Source of the DNA: GYS-P2D sp964522505
GTDB lineage: Bacteria > Bacteroidota > Bacteroidia > Chitinophagales > Saprospiraceae
NCBI GenBank assembly: GCA_964522505.1
Contig: CAZFWJ010000001.1
Span: 62,001 to 126,000 of the forward strand
Direction of reading: 5' to 3'
DNA length: 64,000 bases
The position numbers were made by a program, and so were the translations under genes. Each line of letters starts with the position of its first letter. The first letter of the stretch is position 1. A model generated the notes under the pieces. It was not told the DNA's origin. It worked only from the letters and a program-made list of their open reading frames with translations, and searched no databases. Positions 54,449-63,684 of this stretch are shown here, one piece after another.

Positions 54449-55519
54449 ATGATCAGGAAAGACACTGCGGTTTCAATTTGGCTGATTATAGGATTAGTCA
54501 TGGTATACTTTCAAATAATTATTGGAGGTGTGACCAGGTTGACGGGATCAGGGTTGTCAATAACTAAATGGGAAATTGTAACTGGCACTTTTCCACCGAT
54601 GAGCGAGGACGCTTGGATTGAGGAATTTGGTGAATACAAGAAGACACCTCAATTCGAAAAGATTAATGACGGAATGGAATTAGGAGATCATGTATTTCAA
54701 GGTGGTACTTTTAAGTTCATCTATTTCTGGGAGTATTTCCATCGTTTATGGGCCCGGAGTATGGGATTTGTATTCTTGATACCCTTCCTTTATTTCCTAT
54801 ACAAGAAGAAACTGTCTAAGGAACTAAGATATGATTTGCTGAAAGTTGTTGGACTTGCAGGACTTGCTGCAATATTTGGTTGGATCATGGTGGCAAGTGG
54901 ACTTGTCAATCGTCCTTGGGTTAATGCCTATAAGTTATCGGTCCATTTGTCTATAGGAATTAGTGTTTTTATTATGTTGTGGTGGGCACTTTTATCTTTT
55001 CTTCGTGGAGGTAGAAGTCATAAAGTAAGTAATGGATTAACACGTGCTACTAGCTATTTTATAATCCTGGTGTGTATCCAGATTTTTTTTGGTGGTATCA
55101 TGAGTGGAATGAAGGCCTCTTTAATTTATCCTACATGGCCAGACATAGGAGGTGATTTAGTCCCAGCTGAACTCTTTGACAGTGCTAAGTGGTCTATAAA
55201 TAGTTTTGTTAACTATGATACAGGGTCCTTTACGTTTACATTGATGCACTTTGTTCATAGAGGTCTAGCTTATCTAATTGTCTTGATGTTTGCAGTTTAT
55301 TGTTGGCGTTACAATCGGCAGTTTAGCAAATCTATATCAACTAGCTTTTGGATATTTGGAGGATTAATTCTGGTTCAGATAACCCTAGGCGTCATCACGC
55401 TTTTAGAGAGTATTGGTCATATTCCTGTATTGTGGGGTGTGCTGCATCAGGGTGTTGCAGTGCTAGTGATAGCATCATTGTTCTACCATTATTATCTATT
55501 AAGATATACGCCATATTGA
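54449..55519 (+). CDS. ctaA: Heme A synthase (COX15/CtaA family)
   Basis: Oxidises heme O to heme A for cytochrome c oxidases. A 356-residue protein with about eight membrane segments. Heme-binding histidines are seen in WEYFHRLWARSMG (near 94), MHFVHRGLAYLI (near 270) and LHQGVAVLVIA (near 332), and GGVTRLTGSGLSITKWEIVTG near 27-47 is a family signature. The first loop insertion (about 50-85) is typical of the COX15 type. A TACATTTG box lies at 54437-54444, only 4 bases before the ATG, which suggests an almost leaderless transcript. Confidence 0.95.
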   Translation: MIRKDTAVSIWLIIGLVMVYFQIIIGGVTRLTGSGLSITKWEIVTGTFPPMSEDAWIEEFGEYKKTPQFEKINDGMELGDHVFQGGTFKFIYFWEYFHRLWARSMGFVFLIPFLYFLYKKKLSKELRYDLLKVVGLAGLAAIFGWIMVASGLVNRPWVNAYKLSVHLSIGISVFIMLWWALLSFLRGGRSHKVSNGLTRATSYFIILVCIQIFFGGIMSGMKASLIYPTWPDIGGDLVPAELFDSAKWSINSFVNYDTGSFTFTLMHFVHRGLAYLIVLMFAVYCWRYNRQFSKSISTSFWIFGGLILVQITLGVITLLESIGHIPVLWGVLHQGVAVLVIASLFYHYYLLRYTPY

Positions 55520-55576
55520 GTCATACAAGTTATGTATTGTAGGAGCTCAGAAATAATATTAGATCATATACTTTCA

Positions 55577-55584
55577 TATTTTTG
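55577..55584 (+). promoter_or_regulatory. Bacteroidota-type -7 box (TATTTTTG)
   Basis: Matches TAnnTTTG and ends 21 bases before the ATG of the alpha/beta hydrolase gene. No TTG is present at the expected -33 position. Confidence 0.4.
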
Positions 55585-55605
55585 GACCTCATTTAATAAT
55601 ATTCC

Positions 55606-56364
55606 ATGCAGCCATCGATTGTAGAAGAAAACGGCTTTAGCTATGTTGAAACAGGTGGTACTGGAGATTGCTTATTGTTGCTTCATGGACTATTTGGTGC
55701 ACTTAGTAATTTTGAACATCTGATCAATGCGTTTAGTCGTGAGTATAATGTAGTTGTACCGATATTGCCGATCTATACTTTATCACGAGAAGAAGCTGGG
55801 CTTACAGGTTTGTTGCGATATGTAAGGGAGTTTGTTGATTATAAAGGCTATAATAAGATTCATCTCGTTGGTAATTCTTTAGGTGGCCATATTGCTCAAC
55901 TTTTTGCTTTAGAGCGTCCTGAATTTGTTGCGAGTATTACGTTAACGGGAAGTTCTGGTTTGTTTGAATCAGGTATGGGAGATGGTTATCCACGCCGAGG
56001 TGATTATGATTATATAAAGCGCAAGACAGCAGAGACTTTCTATGATCCATCTGTAGCGACTAAAGAACTTGTCGACGAGGTCTTCGAGACGGTCAATGAT
56101 CGGAGTAAGGCGATGAGTATATTACTGACAGCAAGGTCAGCATTACAACATAACTTAGAAGATCGCATCCCAACTATAGCTTGTCCTAGTTTATTGATAT
56201 GGGGTAAACAGGATACGATTACGCCACCCTTCGTTGCTGAGAAGTTTCATGAACTATTGCCTAATAGTACCTTAGTCTTATTAGATAAATGTGGACATGC
56301 TGCTATGATGGAAGTGCCTCAAAGGTTCAATATGGAGTTGAAGGCCTTCTTAAAGGAACTATAG
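55606..56364 (+). CDS. Alpha/beta-fold hydrolase
   Basis: A 252-residue cytosolic hydrolase. The oxyanion region is LLLLHGLFGALSNFEHL, the nucleophile elbow GNSLGG is near 89-94, the acid is in WGKQDTITPP near 203, and the catalytic histidine is in DKCGHAAMMEVP near 230. The triad is complete. The substrate is not evident; BioH/MhpC-type esterases and C-C hydrolases are relatives. Confidence 0.9.
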   Translation: MQPSIVEENGFSYVETGGTGDCLLLLHGLFGALSNFEHLINAFSREYNVVVPILPIYTLSREEAGLTGLLRYVREFVDYKGYNKIHLVGNSLGGHIAQLFALERPEFVASITLTGSSGLFESGMGDGYPRRGDYDYIKRKTAETFYDPSVATKELVDEVFETVNDRSKAMSILLTARSALQHNLEDRIPTIACPSLLIWGKQDTITPPFVAEKFHELLPNSTLVLLDKCGHAAMMEVPQRFNMELKAFLKEL

Positions 56365-56632
56365 TTTAACGGCTCTCCATCATTTGTCCATAATGATGAC
56401 CTCTTTGATACTCGTTTGTAATATCTTTTTCTTTCCATGTAGAGATAAGATTGATGTTTTGCTCAGTCCTAATTGATATGAACAAATGGTTCATGTCAGA
56501 AGAGCAGAAATATATTTGGAGGAAATGTACTGGACCAACGCTAAGAACTGAAGATTTCTATGCTTAACCAGTTAGATATAGAATTTTTAATAGGCTGTAT
56601 CTTGTATCTTGTCTCTTGTTACCTAAAAATTA

Positions 56633-57364
56633 ATGCTTATGTCTATGCAAGATTATGAAGATACAATTGAGGGCGATTTAGAAGAGAAGAAGTTAGCAAA
56701 CAAAGAAGCAAAGCTCAGAACAGCAGAAGCCAAAGCTGCTAAGAAAGAAATGAAATTAGAAAAGACTCGGAGGAAGCAAGAAGAGTTAGAACTCAATTCT
56801 CAAGGGATGTATGGTAGCGTCGATGAACCGAGAAAATCACTAGGTTCTTACTTAAGAAATCAGAATAAGTTAGAAGTAAGTCTTATTGCTATAATGGATA
56901 GAAAAGCCGCTATCCTCATTCGAATCTGTACCTCCGTGATCACAGCTCTTATAGTGTTTCATGATTATATTGATAAAAATGTGGACAATGGTCATACGGT
57001 ATCACAGATCTTAACAATAGGGTTATTAGTTTCTTTGGTCTTAGCCATATTCGCTACTAAGCCATTTGGTGCTTCTATAAGAAGACTGTACAAAAAAGAG
57101 ATTTTACCAACACATCCTAAGCCTGAAGAAAATAACTTTTTGTTCTACAATTTGGTCTGTCTAGAGGATTATGAGGAATCTATGGCCAAGGTAATTAAGA
57201 GCCAGAATCTTCAGATTGGTAATCAGGTTCGAGCGAATTATGTATTACAAAAGAATAATATGTATAAAGCAAAAATGCTCGATATATCCTACAATATTTT
57301 CTTAGTGACTTTTATTCTTGTAGCCATAGTCTTTAGTTTATCCAATTTCCACGTGTCAATATAA
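56633..57364 (+). CDS. Pycsar-effector-like transmembrane protein
   Basis: A 243-residue protein. The N-terminus (about 1-60) is a highly charged coiled coil. It is followed by a domain that resembles the PycTM/Pycsar effector family: a helix with MDRKAAILIRI (about 82-92) leading into two membrane segments (about 90-107 and 120-140), then a cytosolic part with NNFLFYNLVCLEDYEESM, a LQIGNQVRANYVLQKNNMYKAKMLDISYN-type helix and a last membrane segment (about 220-240). In Pycsar defence such proteins are membrane effectors triggered by cyclic UMP or CMP. No cyclase gene is adjacent, so a defence role is uncertain. Confidence 0.6.
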   Translation: MLMSMQDYEDTIEGDLEEKKLANKEAKLRTAEAKAAKKEMKLEKTRRKQEELELNSQGMYGSVDEPRKSLGSYLRNQNKLEVSLIAIMDRKAAILIRICTSVITALIVFHDYIDKNVDNGHTVSQILTIGLLVSLVLAIFATKPFGASIRRLYKKEILPTHPKPEENNFLFYNLVCLEDYEESMAKVIKSQNLQIGNQVRANYVLQKNNMYKAKMLDISYNIFLVTFILVAIVFSLSNFHVSI

Positions 57365-57388
57365 TCTTGTAAATACAGTAGACTCGCT

Positions 57389-60300
57389 ATGAAAAGAAGC
57401 TATAGTAGAACGACGTCTCTTGTGTACTTCAGTGTAGTATTGTTGTTCTTTTCATGTGGTACGACCAATGCGCCATATTATGCGGATAGTGCAGAAGGCT
57501 GGAACCTAAAAACTGTCACATCTAAAAAGGAGAAAATTCATTCGCTATATCTTCTTGGAGATGCAGGAGAGTTAGATGATCATCAAGGACGTAAGAATTA
57601 TGTAATCGACGCGGTAGCAGATGAGTTGAAAAGGAAGGAAGTAGAATCATCCGTAGTTTATCTAGGAGACAATATTTATCCTGCTGGCTTGCCGTCAAAA
57701 GAAGATGTTGACAGAGATTACGCGGAGAATGTCTTGAATGCTGAGTTAGAGTTAGCTCATTTCGATGATGCATCGACTTATTTTATTCCCGGTAACCATG
57801 ATTGGAATGAATATGCCTCTGGAGGGAGGAAATCGATATTGAGATTGCAGGACTATATTGAGCAGTATGAAGAACGACTTGATCGAGGCAAAATCAAATT
57901 GTATCCTAAGAATGCCTGCGGAGATCCTAAAGTTGTGAAGATAAGTAAGGATTTGGTGTTCATGTTCATTGATACACAGTGGTGGTTGCACGATTGGTCC
58001 AAAGAATCCAATATGAATAAGAACTGCGAGATTAAATCCAGAAGAGATCTACTGCAGTCCATGGAAGAATTGTTCTTACATCACAAGAATGATGAAATTG
58101 TAGTGATGATGCACCATCCGATTTTTAGCAATGGTAAGCATGGTGGAAACTTTTCAGCTAAAGATCATCTGTTTCCTCTGACTGAGTTGAATCTAAAACT
58201 TTGGATTCCTCTGCCAGTATTAGGCTCTATATATCCTTTGTTTCGTAAGGTGTCTGGATCCAAGCAGGATATTGCTAACCCTCAGAATCGTGATGTGATG
58301 CAAGGTATTTTGGAGGTGGCTCAAAAGACGAGAGCAAACATTGTGTTCTGTTCTGGTCATGAGCATGGATTACAATTTTTTGATCAAGGAAAAATTAAAC
58401 ACATTATTAGCGGGAGTGCAGGCAAATCTGATTTTGTTCGTAGGGGAGGTGATGCAGAGTTTGCTCGTGACTCAAGAGGATACGTCAGAATAGATTTTTA
58501 TGAAGATTTCGAAGCATGGGCCTCATTTTATACGGTTGATGGTTTTGAAGGTGGATCGTCAGAGGAATATAGAGTAAGAATTAGAGAACCACGCCCTGGG
58601 ACTATTGAAGAGTCCGTAGAGTATCCTGAGATAGATCAGGAATTTATCACTATTGCAGCCAATGAAGAGTTTGCGGCGGGCAAAGTCAAGGAAGTCTTAT
58701 TCGGGGAAGAATATAGGGATCTTTGGGCGACCCCAGTAAAAGCAGATATTATTGATTTAGACAATAAGCATGGCGGTTTAACACCAGTTAAGAAAGGTGG
58801 TGGTCAAGCGTCTAATTCTCTGAGACTGGAGACGGATAATGGACGACAGTACGTACTCAGATCTATCAAGAAAGATTATACGAAGCTAGTCCCCCCTGAG
58901 TTTAAGAACCTAAAGTTATTTGATGTAATCAAGGATCAGAATAGTGCAAGTCATCCTTACAGCGCATTGATAATTCCTTCCTTATCAAGAGCGGTTAATG
59001 TATATTATACTGATCCAGAATTGGTCTATCTACAACATCAAAAAAGATTGGGTAATTACAACACTTTGTTTGCACAGGAACTGTACCTATTAGAAGAACG
59101 CCCTAATGGAGACTGGAGTGATAATGCTAATTTTGGTAATGCTAAAGATATCATCGGTTATGTTGAGCTACTAGAACTATTAAGGGATAAAAAGCGACAT
59201 GTTGTAGATCAGGAATGGGTGCTTAAGTCTCGCATTTTTGATCTTTTCATCCATGATTGGGATAGACATGACGATCAATGGCGCTGGGCTAAATTTCAAG
59301 AAGGGGACTTAAATATTTACAGACCTATTCCGCGTGATAGGGATCAAGCATTTTATAAGTTTGATGGATTTATTCCATGGTATATCTCTACGTTTATCTT
59401 GAGACAGTTTAAGCCTATAAAAGGGAATGTCAAGGATGTTAAGCACTTAGCGTTCAATGCTCGACATTTTGATAGATACTTTCTTAATGAGCTCGAATGG
59501 TCAGATTGGGAAGAAGTTATAAGAGAGTTACAAGTTAATCTTACGAACGACGTGATTGAACAATCTATTCAAGGCCTTCCTGATGAGGTTGAGAGCTTCA
59601 ATGATGAGCTCGTTGTCTTTTTAAAATCTAGGAGAGAGAACCTGATGGATATAGGGAGGCGTTTATATGATTATATAAACAAAGAAATCGAAGTTCATGG
59701 ATCAGATAGAAAAGACCATTTTATCCTGATCACGAAAGAGGACGGTTCAATAGATCTGACTGTTCACGTTCATTATGATGATGAAGAAATCATAAAGTAT
59801 CACAGAGTTATAGATCCGGAAACAACAAGAGAATTGAGACTCTATGGATTGCGAGGTAAAGATCAGTTTGAAATTAGTGGGTCGAGTAATGACAGAATAA
59901 AAGTCAGAATTATTGGTGGGGAGAATAATGACAAGGTGATTAATAATACCGCTAGTAAGAAGATTTTTCTATATGATCAGACTAATGGAGCTAGTTATAC
60001 TGGAGAGATCAACAATAGGATGTCTGATGGACTGGGGAACAACGAATATGATCGGGAGGCATTTACCTATAATAAATTATTACCCTCCTTCACTTTCGGT
60101 AGTACTTTAGACGATGGATTTTGGGTTGGGGGTAATATTAATTGGACGAGTCATGGATGGCGTAAGATTCCCTATAAGGCGCGTCAATCATTATCATTGA
60201 GTGTGGCTGTCACAAGTGGCAATGGTATACAGTTGAATTACTCAGGGCATTTTCCTCGACTGTTTGGAAAGTTAGATTTTTATCCGAGGGCAGATTTAAG

Positions 60301-61108
60301 TATACCGCACTTTGATAACTTCTTTGGCCTAGGAAATGATACTGACAACCCATTAGTAAATAGAGAATTCCATAGAGTGCGTCAGCGCAACCTTGTGATA
60401 AACCCAAAAGTAGGCCTGTCTACGGCGAATAATGCAACAAGTGTTCAGTTTGGACCAATCTATCAGAACCGAACAGTAGAGAACACAATAGGTCGTATCT
60501 CGGATGATGAGGTGTTGGGCTTTGATGATAATGTCTTTGACACTCGTAACTATTTTGGGGTGACAGGTGATGTGTCATTATCTGTTATTGACGACCCGAG
60601 ATTACCCAGCAATGGCATTGATGTCACTCTGGGAGCATCGCATCTGCATGAACCGTTGCAGGTTGAGTCAGTTACTATGTTAGATTTGTCTGGGAGGTTC
60701 TACTTAAGATTGCTTAACAAACCATTTCTTGTTTTGGCCAATCAAATTGGTTATGAAAGATCGGTAGGAGATTTGCAGTTTTATCATTATGCTTCTATTG
60801 GAAACAATAAGGGGTTGAGAGGATTCAGAAATGAGCGTTTCCGAGGAAATGATTCCTTCTATCATAATATCGATTTAAGATTGGGCTTGTTCTATTGGGC
60901 TAATAACATATTACCTATGGATGTAGGAATACTTGGAGGTTATGATTATGGTAAGGTTAGTTTGGATGGTGTAAGCTCTGAGATCATACATAATAGTCAG
61001 ACTATAGGATTATGGTTCGATCTATTAGGTTCATTCATAGTTCAGGCTTATTATTCACTCAATGATGAACAGAATATGTTCAACATACAGGCTGGATTTA
61101 GTTTTTAG
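57389..61108 (+). CDS. Lipoprotein fusion: metallophosphoesterase, kinase-like middle domain and Omp85-type barrel
   Basis: A 1239-residue protein. Lipobox cysteine at 23 (LFFSCGT). A calcineurin-like phosphoesterase fills about 50-400 with a full motif set: GDAG (57-60), GDN (93-95), GNHD (135-138), MHHPIFS near 240, GHEHG near 322. The middle region (about 440-800) has DWDRHDDQW (near 623) and PRDRDQAF (near 650), which recall the catalytic and metal loops of atypical kinases. The C-terminus (about 885-1239) is an Omp85/bacterial surface antigen barrel with LRGFRNERFRG near 1143 and a terminal phenylalanine. It should be an outer-membrane protein exposing a phosphatase; the substrate is unknown. 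Confidence 0.8.
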   Translation: MKRSYSRTTSLVYFSVVLLFFSCGTTNAPYYADSAEGWNLKTVTSKKEKIHSLYLLGDAGELDDHQGRKNYVIDAVADELKRKEVESSVVYLGDNIYPAGLPSKEDVDRDYAENVLNAELELAHFDDASTYFIPGNHDWNEYASGGRKSILRLQDYIEQYEERLDRGKIKLYPKNACGDPKVVKISKDLVFMFIDTQWWLHDWSKESNMNKNCEIKSRRDLLQSMEELFLHHKNDEIVVMMHHPIFSNGKHGGNFSAKDHLFPLTELNLKLWIPLPVLGSIYPLFRKVSGSKQDIANPQNRDVMQGILEVAQKTRANIVFCSGHEHGLQFFDQGKIKHIISGSAGKSDFVRRGGDAEFARDSRGYVRIDFYEDFEAWASFYTVDGFEGGSSEEYRVRIREPRPGTIEESVEYPEIDQEFITIAANEEFAAGKVKEVLFGEEYRDLWATPVKADIIDLDNKHGGLTPVKKGGGQASNSLRLETDNGRQYVLRSIKKDYTKLVPPEFKNLKLFDVIKDQNSASHPYSALIIPSLSRAVNVYYTDPELVYLQHQKRLGNYNTLFAQELYLLEERPNGDWSDNANFGNAKDIIGYVELLELLRDKKRHVVDQEWVLKSRIFDLFIHDWDRHDDQWRWAKFQEGDLNIYRPIPRDRDQAFYKFDGFIPWYISTFILRQFKPIKGNVKDVKHLAFNARHFDRYFLNELEWSDWEEVIRELQVNLTNDVIEQSIQGLPDEVESFNDELVVFLKSRRENLMDIGRRLYDYINKEIEVHGSDRKDHFILITKEDGSIDLTVHVHYDDEEIIKYHRVIDPETTRELRLYGLRGKDQFEISGSSNDRIKVRIIGGENNDKVINNTASKKIFLYDQTNGASYTGEINNRMSDGLGNNEYDREAFTYNKLLPSFTFGSTLDDGFWVGGNINWTSHGWRKIPYKARQSLSLSVAVTSGNGIQLNYSGHFPRLFGKLDFYPRADLSIPHFDNFFGLGNDTDNPLVNREFHRVRQRNLVINPKVGLSTANNATSVQFGPIYQNRTVENTIGRISDDEVLGFDDNVFDTRNYFGVTGDVSLSVIDDPRLPSNGIDVTLGASHLHEPLQVESVTMLDLSGRFYLRLLNKPFLVLANQIGYERSVGDLQFYHYASIGNNKGLRGFRNERFRGNDSFYHNIDLRLGLFYWANNILPMDVGILGGYDYGKVSLDGVSSEIIHNSQTIGLWFDLLGSFIVQAYYSLNDEQNMFNIQAGFSF

Positions 61109-61130
61109 AAGTTAGAGCCTAGGAAGAAAA

Positions 61131-61163
61131 AAAGGCTGTATGCATCATGTGCACACAGCCTTT
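61131..61163. terminator. Bidirectional terminator between the fusion gene and the M1 peptidase gene
   Basis: AAAGGCTGT (61131-61139) pairs with ACAGCCTTT (61155-61163), and a second short inverted repeat (TGCA/TGCA) lies inside. On the - strand the hairpin is followed by a long T run; on the + strand by a short TTTCT. It sits between two converging genes. Confidence 0.75.
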
Positions 61164-61168
61164 CTAGC

Positions 61169-63511
61169 TTATGGCTTAACTTCTTTTTTCATTTCTGCTG
61201 CTCGTCGTGCTCGCTGCATTGGATTTTCTCTCGTAGCTCTCGGCTTCTTATTCTTAAATGCTTCAAAGCGAGAAGCTGATCTCTGTGGAGGATAAGCATT
61301 GTCATCAGTGTTCACATCAGCTATTTCCAAGTAGGGATCTAATACAATGCTTTCTACCTCTTTCACGGTAGGAAACACCTTAGTTATTTTCTCTGCATTA
61401 AATCTCCATACTTCTACTGGAATGCGCATGTCTTCAGAAGTTCCATCAACATAGTTGAACTGCAGGATTACAGGCATCACAAGACCACCATTGTTTTCTA
61501 TGGTTAGTTCGTAATAGTTCATACCGCTTTCGAGTAAGTCTCTTTCAGACTGATTTAGACTGTTGTAGAACTGCTTGTATTCTGCCTCATCAAGAGCATC
61601 TGGTACCAACTCATCATAGGTAGAATAAAAATCTATAATTGACGGGTCACTCTCTGAGTAGGTCTCTTCAATTTCATTCTCTCGCATACGGCTTATGTTC
61701 ATTGGACCATTATCACGCATCTCTCGAGCTTTGTTCTTTTCTTCAACAGGATTACCACTGTCGAGATTATAATGCTTCACAGATGTGAGTGCCTGATCTA
61801 CATGATCATTAGTATAGAACCATCCTCTCCAGAACCAATCAAGATCTACCCCTGAGGCATCTTCTATAGTTCGGAAGAAGTCTGCTGGATATGGATTCTT
61901 GAATTTCCATCGATTGGAATATTCTCTGAAGGCATGGTCGAATAGTTCTCTGCCGACAACGCTCTCACGGAGTATGTTTAACGCAGTCGCCGGTTTGCCG
62001 TATGCGTTGTTTCCGAATTGCCATATACTTTCCGAATTGGTCATGATAGGAGATATTTTGGATTTGTCTCCGCCCATGTAGTTGGTGATCATATTGGCAG
62101 GGCCTCGTCTATGCGGATAGTTACGCTCCCAGTGCTGTTGGGTGAGGTACTGTACATATGTATTGAGTCCTTCATCCATCCAAGTCCATTGGCGCTCATC
62201 AGAATTGACAATCATAGGAAACCAGTTATGACCTACCTCATGAATGATTACTCCGATGTGACCATACTTCATGCGCTTAGTATAGGTATCATCTGATTCG
62301 CAACGACCATAATTGAAGCAGATCATCGGATACTCCATACCCATGCTTCCATCTATAGAATAGGCTACTGGATATGGATAATCAAAAGTGTAATGCGAAT
62401 ACCATTTTACTGTATGAGCGACTGCCTTGGTACTGAACTTTTTCCAGAGACAATCTCCTTCTGGTACCCACATGGATGAAGCCATCACGGTACGGCCATC
62501 ACTCATCTTTACACCCATTGCGTCCCAGATAAATCTTCTTGAAGTAGCAAAAGCAAAATCTCTGATGTTAGAGGCTTTGAACTTCCAGGTTTGATATTTA
62601 TCTGTTCCTTCTTCTGCATTTTCTTGAGCTTCTTCAATATTCTGGATCATTACAGGTTGCTCATATTCGCTCATAGCCTGGTCAATTCTATTTCTATGTT
62701 CTGCAGATAACACTTTGTTCGGATTTTGCAGTTCTCCTGTTGCTGCTACGAGGTGATCTTCGGGTACAGAAATCTCAACTTCATAGTCACCAAATTCGAG
62801 TGCAAACTCACCTCTACCTAGAAACTGCTTGTTTTGCCAGCCTAATACATCGTTGTACTTAGCCAACCGAGGGAAGAATTGAGCTATGCAATAAACTCTG
62901 TGGCCATCAGCGAACTGCTCATATCCTGAACGTCCACCGATTTCTCGGGTATTGTTGATGTTATACCACCATTTAATCTTAAGTGATGTTTGACCACCTT
63001 TAGCTCTTACGGCAGAAGTGAGATCCACTCGCATCATGGTCTTATTAATTACATAGTTTAATGCACGACCATTGCCGTCAGTTACTGCTTCTATATTGAA
63101 TCCGCCTTCAAATGTTGGATTAAGTCTTCTGAGTGTTCGGGTAGAAGTTGACTCAGGATTAATTGACTCTGTTCCTATGATATGGCTATCACTATCCTGT
63201 GCTCGGACATTTTGATCAAGCTGTATCCAAAGGTAGGGCAGGTCATCGGGTGAATTGTTTGTATAGTATATAGTCTCTTCGCCGTATAATCTTTTTTCGT
63301 CGTCCTGCAAGGTCAAAGACATCTGATAGTCGACATCTTGTTGCCAATACTCATGACCAGGAGCTCCTGATGCTGTTCTATAATTGTTAGGTGATGCTAG
63401 GTCATTGCCTAATTGCCTGAAGACATTGTTATTGGTATTGTCTTGCGCTGATAAACCAATAGCAATGAGTGGTAATAGTAGATAAATAAATTTCTTCATA
63501 GTCTCCTTCAT
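61169..63511 (-). CDS. M1 family metallopeptidase
   Basis: A 780-residue secreted zinc aminopeptidase-like protein: signal peptide about 1-22 (ending GLSAQ), an N-terminal beta domain, and a thermolysin-like catalytic domain. The zinc motif HEVGHNW is near 424-430, with the third ligand glutamate in WTWMDEGLNTY about 18 residues later; the exopeptidase GSMGMEYPMI motif lies near 388. The C-terminal part ends in a low-complexity basic tail with RAxR repeats. It probably degrades peptides in the periplasm or outside the cell. Confidence 0.92.
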   Translation of the reverse strand: MKETMKKFIYLLLPLIAIGLSAQDNTNNNVFRQLGNDLASPNNYRTASGAPGHEYWQQDVDYQMSLTLQDDEKRLYGEETIYYTNNSPDDLPYLWIQLDQNVRAQDSDSHIIGTESINPESTSTRTLRRLNPTFEGGFNIEAVTDGNGRALNYVINKTMMRVDLTSAVRAKGGQTSLKIKWWYNINNTREIGGRSGYEQFADGHRVYCIAQFFPRLAKYNDVLGWQNKQFLGRGEFALEFGDYEVEISVPEDHLVAATGELQNPNKVLSAEHRNRIDQAMSEYEQPVMIQNIEEAQENAEEGTDKYQTWKFKASNIRDFAFATSRRFIWDAMGVKMSDGRTVMASSMWVPEGDCLWKKFSTKAVAHTVKWYSHYTFDYPYPVAYSIDGSMGMEYPMICFNYGRCESDDTYTKRMKYGHIGVIIHEVGHNWFPMIVNSDERQWTWMDEGLNTYVQYLTQQHWERNYPHRRGPANMITNYMGGDKSKISPIMTNSESIWQFGNNAYGKPATALNILRESVVGRELFDHAFREYSNRWKFKNPYPADFFRTIEDASGVDLDWFWRGWFYTNDHVDQALTSVKHYNLDSGNPVEEKNKAREMRDNGPMNISRMRENEIEETYSESDPSIIDFYSTYDELVPDALDEAEYKQFYNSLNQSERDLLESGMNYYELTIENNGGLVMPVILQFNYVDGTSEDMRIPVEVWRFNAEKITKVFPTVKEVESIVLDPYLEIADVNTDDNAYPPQRSASRFEAFKNKKPRATRENPMQRARRAAEMKKEVKP

Positions 63512-63593
63512 ATGTTTTTTGTAAAGGCATGAAGATAATAATATTGAAGCTTATATGATAGGTAGCGAATACGACATGAAGTGAAATAAAAAA

Positions 63594-63645
63594 GTTCCAC
63601 GTGGAACGGATTCAGTATCTAGAATCATTTGTTCTACGTGGAACA
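63594..63645. promoter_or_regulatory. Pair of parS-like ParB-binding sites
   Basis: GTTCCACGTGGAAC at 63594-63607 is a perfect 14-base palindrome, and TGTTCTACGTGGAACA at 63630-63645 differs from the 16-base parS palindrome TGTTCCACGTGGAACA by one base. The start-to-start spacing is 37 bases. parS sites of this form bind ParB and mark origin-proximal DNA. They lie in a non-coding gap of 173 bases. Confidence 0.75.
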
Positions 63646-63684
63646 TAGGATCTTCTTTGCGAAGGTGTGTTTAGATATATTATT

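Noticed and set aside
56478..56567. 29-codon open frame starting MNKWFMSEEQ between the hydrolase and the Pycsar-like gene
   Set aside because: An open frame of this length is expected by chance, and no start signal or conserved feature is visible.
56633..61108. Complete Pycsar defence operon
   Set aside because: No uridylate or cytidylate cyclase gene is adjacent; the following gene is an outer-membrane phosphoesterase fusion.
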